Shown: positions 1 through 7,066 of the stretch, piece after piece
Numbering within the stretch: position 1 is the first letter of the stretch
Layout: the number at the start of each line of letters is the position of its first letter
Source: Prevotella sp. CAG:891
Lineage (GTDB): Bacteria > Bacteroidota > Bacteroidia > Bacteroidales > Bacteroidaceae
DNA: 13,969 nt
NCBI GenBank assembly: GCA_000437675.1
Contig: FR901794.1
Coordinates: forward strand, 6,855 to 20,823
Reading direction: 5' to 3'
Translations under genes and position numbers: made by a program
Notes under the pieces: generated by a model
Told to the model about the DNA's origin: nothing
Seen by the model: only the letters and a program-made list of their open reading frames with translations
The model's database searches: none

Positions 1-660
1 ACCCCGGCCGTTAGGCTCTTTCACAGCAAGGCAGAAACCGATAAGACGACGCTTGCGATGAGCTACGAGTACATAGCCGTCTTGCAAATCGGCCAGTTCG
101 AGAGCTGCAAAGAAGTCGTTTTCCGAAGGATGCACCATGAAAGGCAGTTCGGAAGTTAGGCGACGGTAGAAGACGTAAAGGTCCTGTCCCCATTCATCGG
201 GACGCGACACTTCGATTTTGTCGAATGCACCATCTTGCGACACGTCGAGGGGCAGTTCCTGGCGGTAAACGGCTGTCCAGTAGGCACCGTGTTCAGGTCG
301 TGCATAGTATTTACGCAGTTCTTCGCTTCCGGGTACCAGGAAACTGATGGTTGAGCCTTGTGCGTAGAGGCGGCGGTGTGCTTCGTTGAGCAAATTGGCT
401 GCATAGCCGCGGCGGCGGAATTCAGGCAGGGTGCCTAATCCCGAAATGTAGCCGGCATGCTGCACCGAACCGTAGAACGTGAGGCGGTAGGGCAGCAACT
501 GCATGGCTGAAACTACGCGGCCGTCGTGACGCACGGTGAGATTAGATTCAGGGGTGTATTTGTCCTGAAAGTAAATATCCATGAATTCCTCTGAGTCGTC
601 GAAGCAAATGCGCCAGAGGTCGCGGGTCTGTTCTTTTATTTCGTTGGGAGTGAGTAACAT
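1..660 (-). CDS. GNAT-family N-acetyltransferase, 3' end beyond window
   Basis: The frame is open from an ATG at 658-660 to the left edge (220 codons), so the C-terminus is missing. Residues about 72-91 form the acetyl-CoA binding region of the GNAT fold: a beta strand (YISGLGTLP) followed by the pyrophosphate-binding loop RRRGYA (82-87), matching the R/Q-x-x-G-x-G/A pattern. The length suggests the longer two-lobed GNAT proteins (Eis-like organisation) rather than a minimal 150-residue domain; this is inference. The acceptor substrate cannot be read from the sequence. It starts 40 nt after the DUF2156 gene, in the same direction, and is probably co-transcribed with it. No frameshift is seen in the visible part. 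Confidence 0.85.
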   Translation of the reverse strand, partial: MLLTPNEIKEQTRDLWRICFDDSEEFMDIYFQDKYTPESNLTVRHDGRVVSAMQLLPYRLTFYGSVQHAGYISGLGTLPEFRRRGYAANLLNEAHRRLYAQGSTISFLVPGSEELRKYYARPEHGAYWTAVYRQELPLDVSQDGAFDKIEVSRPDEWGQDLYVFYRRLTSELPFMVHPSENDFFAALELADLQDGYVLVAHRKRRLIGFCLAVKEPNGRG

Positions 661-700
661 GGTGTTATAGGGTATTTTATTTTTGTGAACTTCCCCTCTC

Positions 701-1621
701 TTAGGATTTAGAGAACGGGTGTTTGGTCATAACTGTATATTTTGAAAGTAAAATTTCAGGTTGGTAGGACAACTTTGAACGTCGTAGCCCCTCAATGCCC
801 AGGTCCTCTTCGCGGTTGATTAGGGTGAATTGCGGTGGCAGGCTGCGCACGAATTCGCGGTTGATGGTGGCAAAGGCTCCTTCGTAAGCCGTGTCGGCTT
901 TTTCAACACAGACTCCAAAGGTGTCGTAGTTGATGGGAGCCCCGTAAGTGAATGCCACGATTTTTCCGTTGACACGAAGTACCATCCCTCTGCCTTCGAG
1001 AACGTCCCAGTGTTTCAGGGCCGTGATGAGTGATTGGCGTTCAGCATCGAAAGTGTAACGTCCGGCCTCGTTTTCAGCTGCCTTGGTGTCGACCCATTGG
1101 GCATCGAGCGCAATACATTCGTCAATGTCTTTGCTGGTAAGCGGTTCGGTGGTGAAATCGGGATAGAGTTTGGTAAAGCGGTTTACATAGTTACGCTTGG
1201 GCTGCAGTTTCTTTCCGGCAAGCGAAGCCAGTTTTTCGCGGCTGTAAATGTAGTCGGTAAAGGCACGGTCGGCAGTGGCATAAAAGTAGCCCGGCATGGT
1301 AACATCTAACTGAGCCAAGGCATTTTCACAAACTCCCAGCATGAGGAAGGGATGTTCGAGCTGCGCAGCGTCAGCCATCATGTCGTGCAACACGGCCTTC
1401 CAGTTTCCCGTGCCAACGGGAGCCAGATAAGCCAAATGTCCGTCGGCTTTGAAGCGGAAAAGCAAAAAGTCGCGGTGAAGCGCCACTTCAGTGTCGTACA
1501 TAAACCGCCAGCTTACCAGGTTCATAAAGTTCAAGTCGCAGTTGCGGCATTCGGTGTGATACACACGTTCCTGAACAAGCGATTTGTCTGCCGGAGTTAG
1601 GGGATGAAAAGAAATGCACAT
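701..1621 (-). CDS. DUF2156 protein (phosphatidylglycerol lysyltransferase C-terminal-like domain)
   Basis: This is a 306-residue soluble protein with no signal peptide or membrane segment. It has the hallmarks of the DUF2156 / LPG-synthase C-terminal domain family, a double-GNAT-like fold: the basic block LAGKKLQPKRNYVNRF (about 134-149) and the C-terminal signature NREEDLGIEGLRRSKLSYQP (259-278). In MprF this domain transfers an aminoacyl group from tRNA to phosphatidylglycerol, but MprF also has a large membrane flippase part that is absent here. The substrate of this stand-alone form is therefore unknown to me. The gene starts at ATG 1619-1621 and ends 40 nt before the GNAT gene, so the two acyltransferase-fold proteins are likely made together. 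Confidence 0.87.
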   Translation of the reverse strand: MCISFHPLTPADKSLVQERVYHTECRNCDLNFMNLVSWRFMYDTEVALHRDFLLFRFKADGHLAYLAPVGTGNWKAVLHDMMADAAQLEHPFLMLGVCENALAQLDVTMPGYFYATADRAFTDYIYSREKLASLAGKKLQPKRNYVNRFTKLYPDFTTEPLTSKDIDECIALDAQWVDTKAAENEAGRYTFDAERQSLITALKHWDVLEGRGMVLRVNGKIVAFTYGAPINYDTFGVCVEKADTAYEGAFATINREFVRSLPPQFTLINREEDLGIEGLRRSKLSYQPEILLSKYTVMTKHPFSKS

Positions 1622-1702
1622 GGAGATGAGTCTGAGTTTTTGTGTGGGGAAGTGGAGCTGTTCGTCGTAAACCGCTCATCGGTCAAAACGGACTTGTATG
1701 GG

Positions 1703-1714
1703 TGCACCGGTGCA
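1703..1714. repeat. 12-bp perfect palindrome upstream of the DUF2156 gene
   Basis: TGCACCGGTGCA is a perfect palindrome in the 119-nt gap between the NigD-like gene and the DUF2156 gene. As RNA it would form only a 4-bp stem, so if it matters it is more likely a DNA binding site than a terminator. I saw no Bacteroidetes TAnnTTTG promoter in this gap. It may be chance. Confidence 0.3.
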
Positions 1715-1740
1715 GCCTCATAAGGCAAAATTCAGGAGGA

Positions 1741-2370
1741 TTACAACGGAAACGTGTAGCTGGTTTCGCCCTTGAAAGTGTGAATGCTCACCGACACTGA
1801 GTCGCGTCCGGCCTGTAACTGCTGGCGCAGCCGGGCGAGGGAAAGCGAAAGGTACATGTCGCGCGAGTAATAGAGCGGATCGTTGTTCTGGTCGTGAATC
1901 AGCTTCAGGCGCAGTGTGCGCTTTTGGTCAGCGTGAGTGGTTGTTTCTACAATTTTCATTCCGAAGTAATGCCGGCCTTGCGCTGTGCCTTTGATGTTCA
2001 GGCGCAGGTTTACGTAATTCGGTTCGGCCCATGCTGCCACCACGCTGAGTGCATCGTAGCGTACGCTTTGTCCTGTGTATTTGCTCGGCACGGGCACTAA
2101 GACCGGCGCAAAGTCAGTCAGCCACACTTCGTTTGCCGAACGTGTGAAGAGCGTCAGTGCGCGATAGGTCGTGTCGGGACGCAAGTCGGCAACCCGGTTC
2201 AGGATGGTGCAGGGCACAGCATCGCTCGGAGTGAGTGTGGTGGCTACTCCCAAGGCATTGGTGCTGATGTCTGCCAATTCCTGCCGGTAGTTGGGCATAG
2301 GAGTTTCGTCCTTGATGCATGCAGCAAATACACCGGACAGAAGCAGGGGAATGAGAAACTTGTAGGTCAT
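1741..2370 (-). CDS. NigD-like lipoprotein
   Basis: This is a 209-residue protein with a short hydrophobic leader ending in a lipobox-like FAAC, so Cys18 is the predicted lipidated residue. It is therefore expected to be a lipoprotein of the Bacteroidetes envelope. The rest has the layout of NigD-like proteins: an N-terminal small beta domain (about 45-110) and a C-terminal beta sandwich with the strand patterns YVNLRLNIKG, HYFGMKIVE and LKLIHDQNNDPLYYSRD. NigD was named from a bacteriocin-linked gene, but most homologues have no known function and none can be claimed here. It starts at ATG 2368-2370, 47 nt after the acyltransferase stop, and probably shares its transcript. The phenylalanine at lipobox position -3 is slightly atypical. 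Confidence 0.75.
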   Translation of the reverse strand: MTYKFLIPLLLSGVFAACIKDETPMPNYRQELADISTNALGVATTLTPSDAVPCTILNRVADLRPDTTYRALTLFTRSANEVWLTDFAPVLVPVPSKYTGQSVRYDALSVVAAWAEPNYVNLRLNIKGTAQGRHYFGMKIVETTTHADQKRTLRLKLIHDQNNDPLYYSRDMYLSLSLARLRQQLQAGRDSVSVSIHTFKGETSYTFPL

Positions 2371-2417
2371 AACAGGTTGTTTCGGTTCGGAAGAAACAGA
2401 GGGTATTGCCCCATCCG

Positions 2418-3578
2418 TTATGCCTCTTCCGAAACTAACAGGTGATTTTTCAGCGGATTGGCATACATCGTCAGTAAGCGTTCGCGCAGGAATGGTATGT
2501 CCTTGCCAGACAAGTCAATCATTTCGATGCGTTTGGCCAGATAGGCTTCGAAGGCTTTCATCTCGTCGGCCGTGTAGTGTTCGGCCATTTGCTGCGATTC
2601 GTTCAGCAAATCATAGGCAATGTAGTTGCAGGGGTAAATTTCGTAGTTGCGGTGAATGTCGCGATCCATGCGCTGTGCAATGGCTTTGAATACCTCGGTC
2701 TTAGGCAGATCGCGGTATTCTTCAATCCATGTATTGACAGGAGCAGCCAGGCGGTAAGTAACCTTTCCTTTGAAACCGAAAATACCCGTTTGCATGTTGT
2801 TGAGGTCGTCCTGACGCGACTTTTTAAATTCAGTGTCATCGCGCTTTTGCTGAAACTCCTTGGCTTTCAGGTAGTCGCACGGGTCATACTCGTATGAAAT
2901 GGTGAGTGGAACGATGTTCAGCTGCTTCAAACTGTCGATGGGTGAGCCTTCACCGCCCATGGCCATCATTTTCAGCACCGATTCCTGTGTGCGGTCGTTT
3001 GAGTCCTTGGCACGTCCTTCGCGCTGCGCAATCCAGATGCTCTCATGCTTTTCGGCAATGGCAAAGTGCATATACTGGCTCATGCGCTTGCTCGACATCA
3101 GCATTTCGCGCATACCCACCGAACGCTGCACAATGAACGATTTGTTGATACGCACCAGCGTCTTAATCCACGGATAAATCAGGAGGTTGTCGCCAATGGC
3201 AATTTCGACGGTGTTCTGAAAACCATTGTCGAGCATCAGGATTGAAAGGAAGGCTGCATCGAGCACAATGTCGCGGTGATTCGACACAAAGGTATAGCTC
3301 TGCGTGCGAAGTTCCGGGCAGATGGCGTCAGCATCCATGTGAATGCCGGTGCAGCATTGGGCTGTCAGTCCTTTTACCAACGGATAGAAAAAGGTTTTCT
3401 GCACTTCGAGCGAGTTCTGGCAGGCATAGAGCTGGGCTTTAAGGTGTTCGAAAGGCACGTCCTTGAAGAACGATTGCATAATTGCGCAGAACGAAGAGTC
3501 GGCCATCAGGCTGTCGAAAGCAGCAGGCAGTTCTTCGGGCAAGAACGGACGAATGGTATCAAAATCGTGAATAGTCAT
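2418..3578 (-). CDS. PlsC/PlsB-superfamily acyltransferase (glycerolipid type)
   Basis: This is a 386-residue protein with the ordered sequence blocks of glycerol-phosphate acyltransferases. Block I is SNHRDIVLD (99-107), with the presumed catalytic His101. Block II is NKSFIVQR (135-142), block III is QREGRAKD (175-182), and block IV is VPLTISYE (213-220). Proteins of this type transfer a fatty acyl chain to a glycerol-phosphate or related lipid acceptor at the inner membrane. The exact acceptor (glycerol-3-phosphate, lysophosphatidate or a lipoamino acid) cannot be told. The His to downstream Asp spacing is HX5D (His101, Asp107) instead of the usual HX4D, though Asp103 is also close. No clear transmembrane helix is seen. 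It is separated from ddl by an intrinsic terminator, so it should have its own promoter, although I could not identify a good one. Confidence 0.85.
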   Translation of the reverse strand: MTIHDFDTIRPFLPEELPAAFDSLMADSSFCAIMQSFFKDVPFEHLKAQLYACQNSLEVQKTFFYPLVKGLTAQCCTGIHMDADAICPELRTQSYTFVSNHRDIVLDAAFLSILMLDNGFQNTVEIAIGDNLLIYPWIKTLVRINKSFIVQRSVGMREMLMSSKRMSQYMHFAIAEKHESIWIAQREGRAKDSNDRTQESVLKMMAMGGEGSPIDSLKQLNIVPLTISYEYDPCDYLKAKEFQQKRDDTEFKKSRQDDLNNMQTGIFGFKGKVTYRLAAPVNTWIEEYRDLPKTEVFKAIAQRMDRDIHRNYEIYPCNYIAYDLLNESQQMAEHYTADEMKAFEAYLAKRIEMIDLSGKDIPFLRERLLTMYANPLKNHLLVSEEA

Positions 3579-3596
3579 GGCGTGAATGATTTAAGA

Positions 3597-3627
3597 AACT
3601 GTCTGAAAGTTTCATTTTCAAACAGTT
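3597..3627 (-). promoter_or_regulatory. Inverted repeat in the leader of the acyltransferase gene
   Basis: Two 12-nt arms, AACTGTCTGAAA and TTTCAAACAGTT, are complementary except for one central mismatch and are separated by 7 nt. The repeat lies 18 nt upstream of the acyltransferase ATG and downstream of the ddl terminator. On the minus strand the stem is followed by TTCTTAAAT, a weak T tract. It could be an operator, an attenuator hairpin or a second weak terminator; the sequence does not decide. Confidence 0.45.
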
Positions 3628-3646
3628 ACAGAATGTATGAAAGATG

Positions 3647-3700
3647 AAAAAAACCGGTATGTCCGTCCGAATGTTTCCGGCCGGGCCTACCGGTTTTTTT
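3647..3700 (-). terminator. Intrinsic terminator after ddl (symmetrical, could act both ways)
   Basis: Arms AAAAAAACCGGTA (3647-3659) and TACCGGTTTTTTT (3688-3700) are perfectly complementary over 13 bp with a 28-nt GC-rich loop. Read on the minus strand, the stem ends in a run of T and lies 79 nt after the ddl stop codon, the expected place for termination of the PASTA-rluD-ddl transcript. The A/T symmetry would also let it stop plus-strand transcription, but no plus-strand gene enters it. Confidence 0.82.
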
Positions 3701-3778
3701 TGTGTCAAAGAAAGTGTTTGTCAGCAAATGCCAAAGAAGTACGTATCGCGTTCATTCTTGGTGCTAACATCACTGGAT

Positions 3779-4768
3779 TCAACATTTGCCCTCGATGATG
3801 TCGCTCAGCACGTTCTTCATTTCGAGTTGCGCTGCACGCACCTGCTGCGGAATGAAGCTGGTGGCCGTCATACCGGGCGTGGTGTTGATTTCGAGCAAAT
3901 TGATTTGTTCTTCGCCAGCGTCGCCGCTCAGGATGTAGTCGATGCGGATAATGCCATAGCATCCGAGCAGGTTGTAGATGTGGCGCGTCATGTCGCTAAC
4001 GCGTGCAGCCGTTTCGGGAGCGATACGGGCCGGTGTGATTTCTTTCACCTTGCCGTTGTATTTAGCATCGTAATCGAAAAATTCCTGAGTTGTAACTACT
4101 TCGGTGATGGGGAAGGTAATTACATCGCCATTCGGACGCTTGTAGCAGCCACAGGTGATTTCGGTTCCCACAAGGATTTTTTCAATCATCACCTCGTCGC
4201 TTTCAATCATGGCCTTTTCGATGGCAGGAGCCAGCATATCGTCTGTTTTCACTTTGGTTACGCCAAAGCTGGAACCACCGGCATTCGGTTTGACGAAGCA
4301 GGGAAGACCCACTTGTGCCAAAATAGCCTCGTCAGAAGGGATGGCTTCACCTTTGCGTACCAACACCGAAGGCGCAAGGTTCAGTTCGGGAAAAGCACGC
4401 AAGAAGTTGTTGAGCGCATATTTATTGAACGTAAGCGCTTCAACCAGCACATTGCTCGTAGAGTAGGGCAGACCAATTAAATCGAAGTAACCTTGCAGAA
4501 TACCGTTTTCGCCCGGCGTACCGTGAATGGTAATGTAGGCAAAGTCGAAATTGTGGCGCCCGTCAGAGGCCTCGAACGAGAAGTCATCACGCAGAATGGG
4601 GCAGTCTTCGCCCTGGTAGTGAACAGTCCAGCTTGAACCTCTCATTTCAACAAGGTAGCTGTTGTACTTTTCGTTGTCCATGAAGGAAAGGATTCCCTCA
4701 GCAGAACGCAGCGAAACATCATGCTCGGAGGAATCACCTCCGGCAACAATAGCGATTGTACGTTTCAT
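3779..4768 (-). CDS. ddl: D-alanine--D-alanine ligase
   Basis: This 329-residue protein is the normal length for Ddl. It joins two D-alanines with ATP in the cytoplasm to make the dipeptide used in UDP-MurNAc-pentapeptide. The N-terminal signature GGDSSEHDVS (10-19) carries Glu15. The ATP-grasp domain has Lys160 in FVKPNAGGSSFG, with Ser166 in the position of E. coli DdlB Ser150. The omega loop DYDAKY (232-237) keeps Lys236-Tyr237, the residues typical of D-Ala-D-Ala rather than D-Ala-D-lactate ligases. Metal and phosphate ligands are in RIDY (275-278) and LLEINTTPGMT (291-301, with Glu293 and Asn295). It starts at ATG 4766-4768. The 172-nt gap after rluD shows no clear promoter, so read-through from the PASTA/rluD promoter is likely. 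Confidence 0.97.
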   Translation of the reverse strand: MKRTIAIVAGGDSSEHDVSLRSAEGILSFMDNEKYNSYLVEMRGSSWTVHYQGEDCPILRDDFSFEASDGRHNFDFAYITIHGTPGENGILQGYFDLIGLPYSTSNVLVEALTFNKYALNNFLRAFPELNLAPSVLVRKGEAIPSDEAILAQVGLPCFVKPNAGGSSFGVTKVKTDDMLAPAIEKAMIESDEVMIEKILVGTEITCGCYKRPNGDVITFPITEVVTTQEFFDYDAKYNGKVKEITPARIAPETAARVSDMTRHIYNLLGCYGIIRIDYILSGDAGEEQINLLEINTTPGMTATSFIPQQVRAAQLEMKNVLSDIIEGKC

Positions 4769-4915
4769 AAGTTTGAGCCCTCGTTGCTAAGTCGGTGGTT
4801 GCGTCAGGCGTATCCGAGGCAGCCAGCCGATAGGGGGCATTGATTATTGGTTGTAATATATTGTATAGAGCAGTTGTGCGTTGAGGCAGTTGAAGTGGCT
4901 ACCTCTGATTGTTCG

Positions 4916-4943
4916 GAAACAGCAGATTAGAAACAGCAGATTA
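4916..4943. repeat. Perfect 14-bp tandem duplication across the end of rluD
   Basis: GAAACAGCAGATTA occurs twice in direct succession (4916-4929 and 4930-4943). The second copy contains the reverse complement of the rluD stop codon (4941-4943), so a TAA trinucleotide is also duplicated just past the gene. It looks like a recent replication-slippage or micro-duplication event and does not alter the protein. Confidence 0.85.
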
Positions 4944-6032
4944 TTTGATGCCGTCAATATATTTCTGCCATTTTTCAATCAGTTCGGTCATGTCGGCCGG
5001 CAGTTCAGTGGTAAAGTCCATTTCTTTGCCCGTTTTCGGATGCTGAAAACCCAGCGTGCGAGCGTGAAGAGCCTGTCGCGGACAGAGCGCAAAACAATTA
5101 CGGATAAAACTGTTGTACGTGCCGCTTTGCGTACCGCGCAACACGACATCGCCTCCATAGCGTTCGTCGTTGAACAGCGGATGGCCAATGTGTTTCATGT
5201 GAACGCGAATTTGGTGCGTACGTCCTGTTTCAAGGATACATTCCACCAGCGTGACGTAGCCAAAACGCTTCAGTACGCGGTAATGCGTCACCGCATGTTT
5301 ACCAATTTCCGAAGCCGGGTCGAACACCGCCATTTGCATGCGGTCGCGCGGATTGCGGGCAATGTTACCCTCGATGCGGCCCTCGTCGTCGGCCAGGTTT
5401 CCCCAAACCAGGGCATTGTAGCGTCGGCGCGTTGTTTTATTGAAAAACTGCACACCCAATTTGGTCTTGGCATCAGGCGTTTTAGCCACAACAAGCAGTC
5501 CCGAAGTATCTTTGTCGATGCGGTGCACCAAACCCACTGCCGGGTCGTTCGGGTCGTAATCCTTGTTGTCCTTCAAGTGCCAGGCAATGGCATTCACCAG
5601 CGTACCCGTGTAGTTGCCACATCCCGGATGCACCACCAGTCCCGCCGGTTTATTGATGACCATGAGTTCGCTGTCCTCGTACACCACGTCGAGCGGAATG
5701 TTCTCAGGTTCAATCAAGTTTTCGTAGCGCGGACGGTCGAGCAGCATTGTCACCACATCAGCCGGTTTCACGCGGTAATTACTTTTCACCGGTTGCCCGT
5801 TGACGTGGATAAATCCGGCTTTGGCCGCCATTTGAATGCGGTTGCGCGACGTGTCTTTCAAGTGATCCATCAGAAACTTGTCGACACGCATCAGTTGCTG
5901 ACCTTTGTCGGCCACCACGCGGTAGTGTTCGTACAGGTCGGCTTCCTCCTCGTCGCACGCATCCTCGTTTGCCACGTCAGCCGTCAGGTTCAGTTCTTCG
6001 TCGTAGAAGTTGTCAGTAGGTTTTATTTCCAA
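4941..6032 (-). CDS. rluD: RluA-family (RluD-like) 23S rRNA pseudouridine synthase
   Basis: This 363-residue enzyme isomerises uridine to pseudouridine in 23S rRNA. It has an acidic N-terminal extension (1-47), an S4 RNA-binding domain (about 48-95, MRVDKFL to VNGQPVKSNYRVKPADVV), and a catalytic domain with motif GLVHRIDKDTSGLLVVAKT (167-185). Asp173 there is the nucleophile, and the closing motif is GRTHQIRVHMKHIGHPL. RluD is the best guess; RluC-like specificity is possible. No ATG gives the whole protein: the frame opens at TTG (6030-6032), preceded by ATT and then ACC, TTT, AGA and a stop at 6045-6047. The YEHYRVVADKG segment just before the S4 domain resembles that of other Bacteroidales homologues as I recall them, so starting at the internal Met48 is unlikely. 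It follows the PASTA gene by 73 nt and precedes ddl. Confidence 0.93.
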   Translation of the reverse strand: MEIKPTDNFYDEELNLTADVANEDACDEEEADLYEHYRVVADKGQQLMRVDKFLMDHLKDTSRNRIQMAAKAGFIHVNGQPVKSNYRVKPADVVTMLLDRPRYENLIEPENIPLDVVYEDSELMVINKPAGLVVHPGCGNYTGTLVNAIAWHLKDNKDYDPNDPAVGLVHRIDKDTSGLLVVAKTPDAKTKLGVQFFNKTTRRRYNALVWGNLADDEGRIEGNIARNPRDRMQMAVFDPASEIGKHAVTHYRVLKRFGYVTLVECILETGRTHQIRVHMKHIGHPLFNDERYGGDVVLRGTQSGTYNSFIRNCFALCPRQALHARTLGFQHPKTGKEMDFTTELPADMTELIEKWQKYIDGIK

Positions 6033-6105
6033 AATGGTAAATCTTTACAGTTGTTATCAGCGCGCAGTGAGCGCACTTCCGGATGTGTAGGTGTCAGCGG
6101 TTAGG

Positions 6106-6834
6106 TTAAAAGTAATCCTGCGCATTGTTAGGCGAAGCGGTTTGTGCGCCGGTCGACGTAGCAGATCGGGTTTTGTCGGAAGTGGGTGCATCCGTCATTT
6201 CGCCCTCGATGATTTCCTCCTCGCCCGTCGGCACATTCAGAATGTAGTCAAGGCTGTCGTTGCCATTGTATTCATCCTCGACACCTCCGGCACCGACCAC
6301 CAGTACGATGGGCGAATTCACCGAAATACGCGTGCCCTTACTTACACTTTTCCCGTTCACCGTCACGTCGTACACCCATTCCGGGTCGCCCGTGATAAAC
6401 TCCGTGGCACCAAGTTTAAAGCCCAATGCGCGCAGTTTGTCCTCAGCTTCGCGTCGTGAGCAGTTGTCAGCAATGTCGGGCAGCGCCACCTTGCGCGGTC
6501 CGTCTGCATTGATAGTTAGTTCGATAATGCGTCCCGGTTTAACCTTCATGCCCGGTTTGACAGACTGTTCGAGCACCGAAAACGGCGCAGCTCGAAACAC
6601 ATATCCCGTGTCTCTCACCTCGTAATCCAGCCCAACAGATTTCAACTTGTTACCAGCCGTTTTCTCATCCAATCCGCAAATATTGGGTACCTCGATTTCT
6701 GTGCCATGATGCGTATAGAAGTCAAGGAAAAACAGTGTGGCCAGGATAAGCAATCCCCCCACTCCTATCATGCCCAGGCAGTTGCCAAAGAGCAGCGGAC
6801 TGAATATTTTTTTGAAAAATTCGGATATTGACAT
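6106..6834 (-). CDS. Membrane-anchored PASTA-domain protein
   Basis: This 242-residue protein has a short cytoplasmic N-terminus (MSISEFFKKI), one transmembrane helix (about 17-39), and two PASTA repeats facing the periplasm. Repeat 1 is about 45-112 (starts EIEVPNICGL, ends IELTINADG). Repeat 2 is about 114-183 (KVALPDIADN to PIVLVVGAG). An acidic and then Ser/Thr-rich tail (184-242) is likely disordered. PASTA domains in other bacteria bind peptidoglycan fragments or regulate penicillin-binding proteins and Ser/Thr kinases. Here there is no kinase or transpeptidase domain, so it may be a stand-alone wall sensor or scaffold; that role is inference. Placement at the head of an operon containing ddl supports a cell-wall link. 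It starts at ATG 6832-6834. Confidence 0.9.
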   Translation of the reverse strand: MSISEFFKKIFSPLLFGNCLGMIGVGGLLILATLFFLDFYTHHGTEIEVPNICGLDEKTAGNKLKSVGLDYEVRDTGYVFRAAPFSVLEQSVKPGMKVKPGRIIELTINADGPRKVALPDIADNCSRREAEDKLRALGFKLGATEFITGDPEWVYDVTVNGKSVSKGTRISVNSPIVLVVGAGGVEDEYNGNDSLDYILNVPTGEEEIIEGEMTDAPTSDKTRSATSTGAQTASPNNAQDYF

Positions 6835-6968
6835 ATTGCAATGTTTGATGCGCCCAATGCGTTGTTTTTACTCCTTGATGCTGACACAAAGAGCCATGAC
6901 AATCCATGTGATGGTTTGTTGAGTCATCCTATTGTGTGGGCTTGTTTCTGCCTTAGTTCAAGGGCGTA

Positions 6969-7000
6969 GCAAAGGTAACAAAAATCTTTGGTTTGTCAAA
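6969..7000 (-). promoter_or_regulatory. Promoter of the PASTA-rluD-ddl operon
   Basis: On the minus strand, a -33 TTTG (CAAA at 6997-7000) is followed after 19 nt by TACCTTTGC (6969-6977), matching the Bacteroidetes TTTG-N19-TAnnTTTG promoter pattern. Transcription would begin near 6965, leaving a leader of about 130 nt before the PASTA start codon. The site sits in the 232-nt gap after the susR-like gene, whose 3' end shows no clear terminator. Confidence 0.75.
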
Positions 7001-7066
7001 TTCATGTGGCTAACAATGTGCCCCTCTTGCGTTTCGAGCCTATTGTTGCCCATTGTGAAGCGACAG

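Noticed and set aside
3644..4480. 278-codon plus-strand frame opposite ddl
   Set aside because: It starts inside the ddl terminator and lies antisense to a fully conserved Ddl; no recognisable features.
4881..6104. 407-codon open frame on the plus strand opposite rluD
   Set aside because: The minus strand carries complete pseudouridine synthase motifs. The plus-strand product is His/Arg/Val-rich with no domain, a typical antisense shadow of a GC-rich codon pattern.
7001..7066. Terminator after the susR-like gene
   Set aside because: Only a 6-bp AT-rich inverted repeat (AACAAT/ATTGTT) without a T tract is present, too weak to call.
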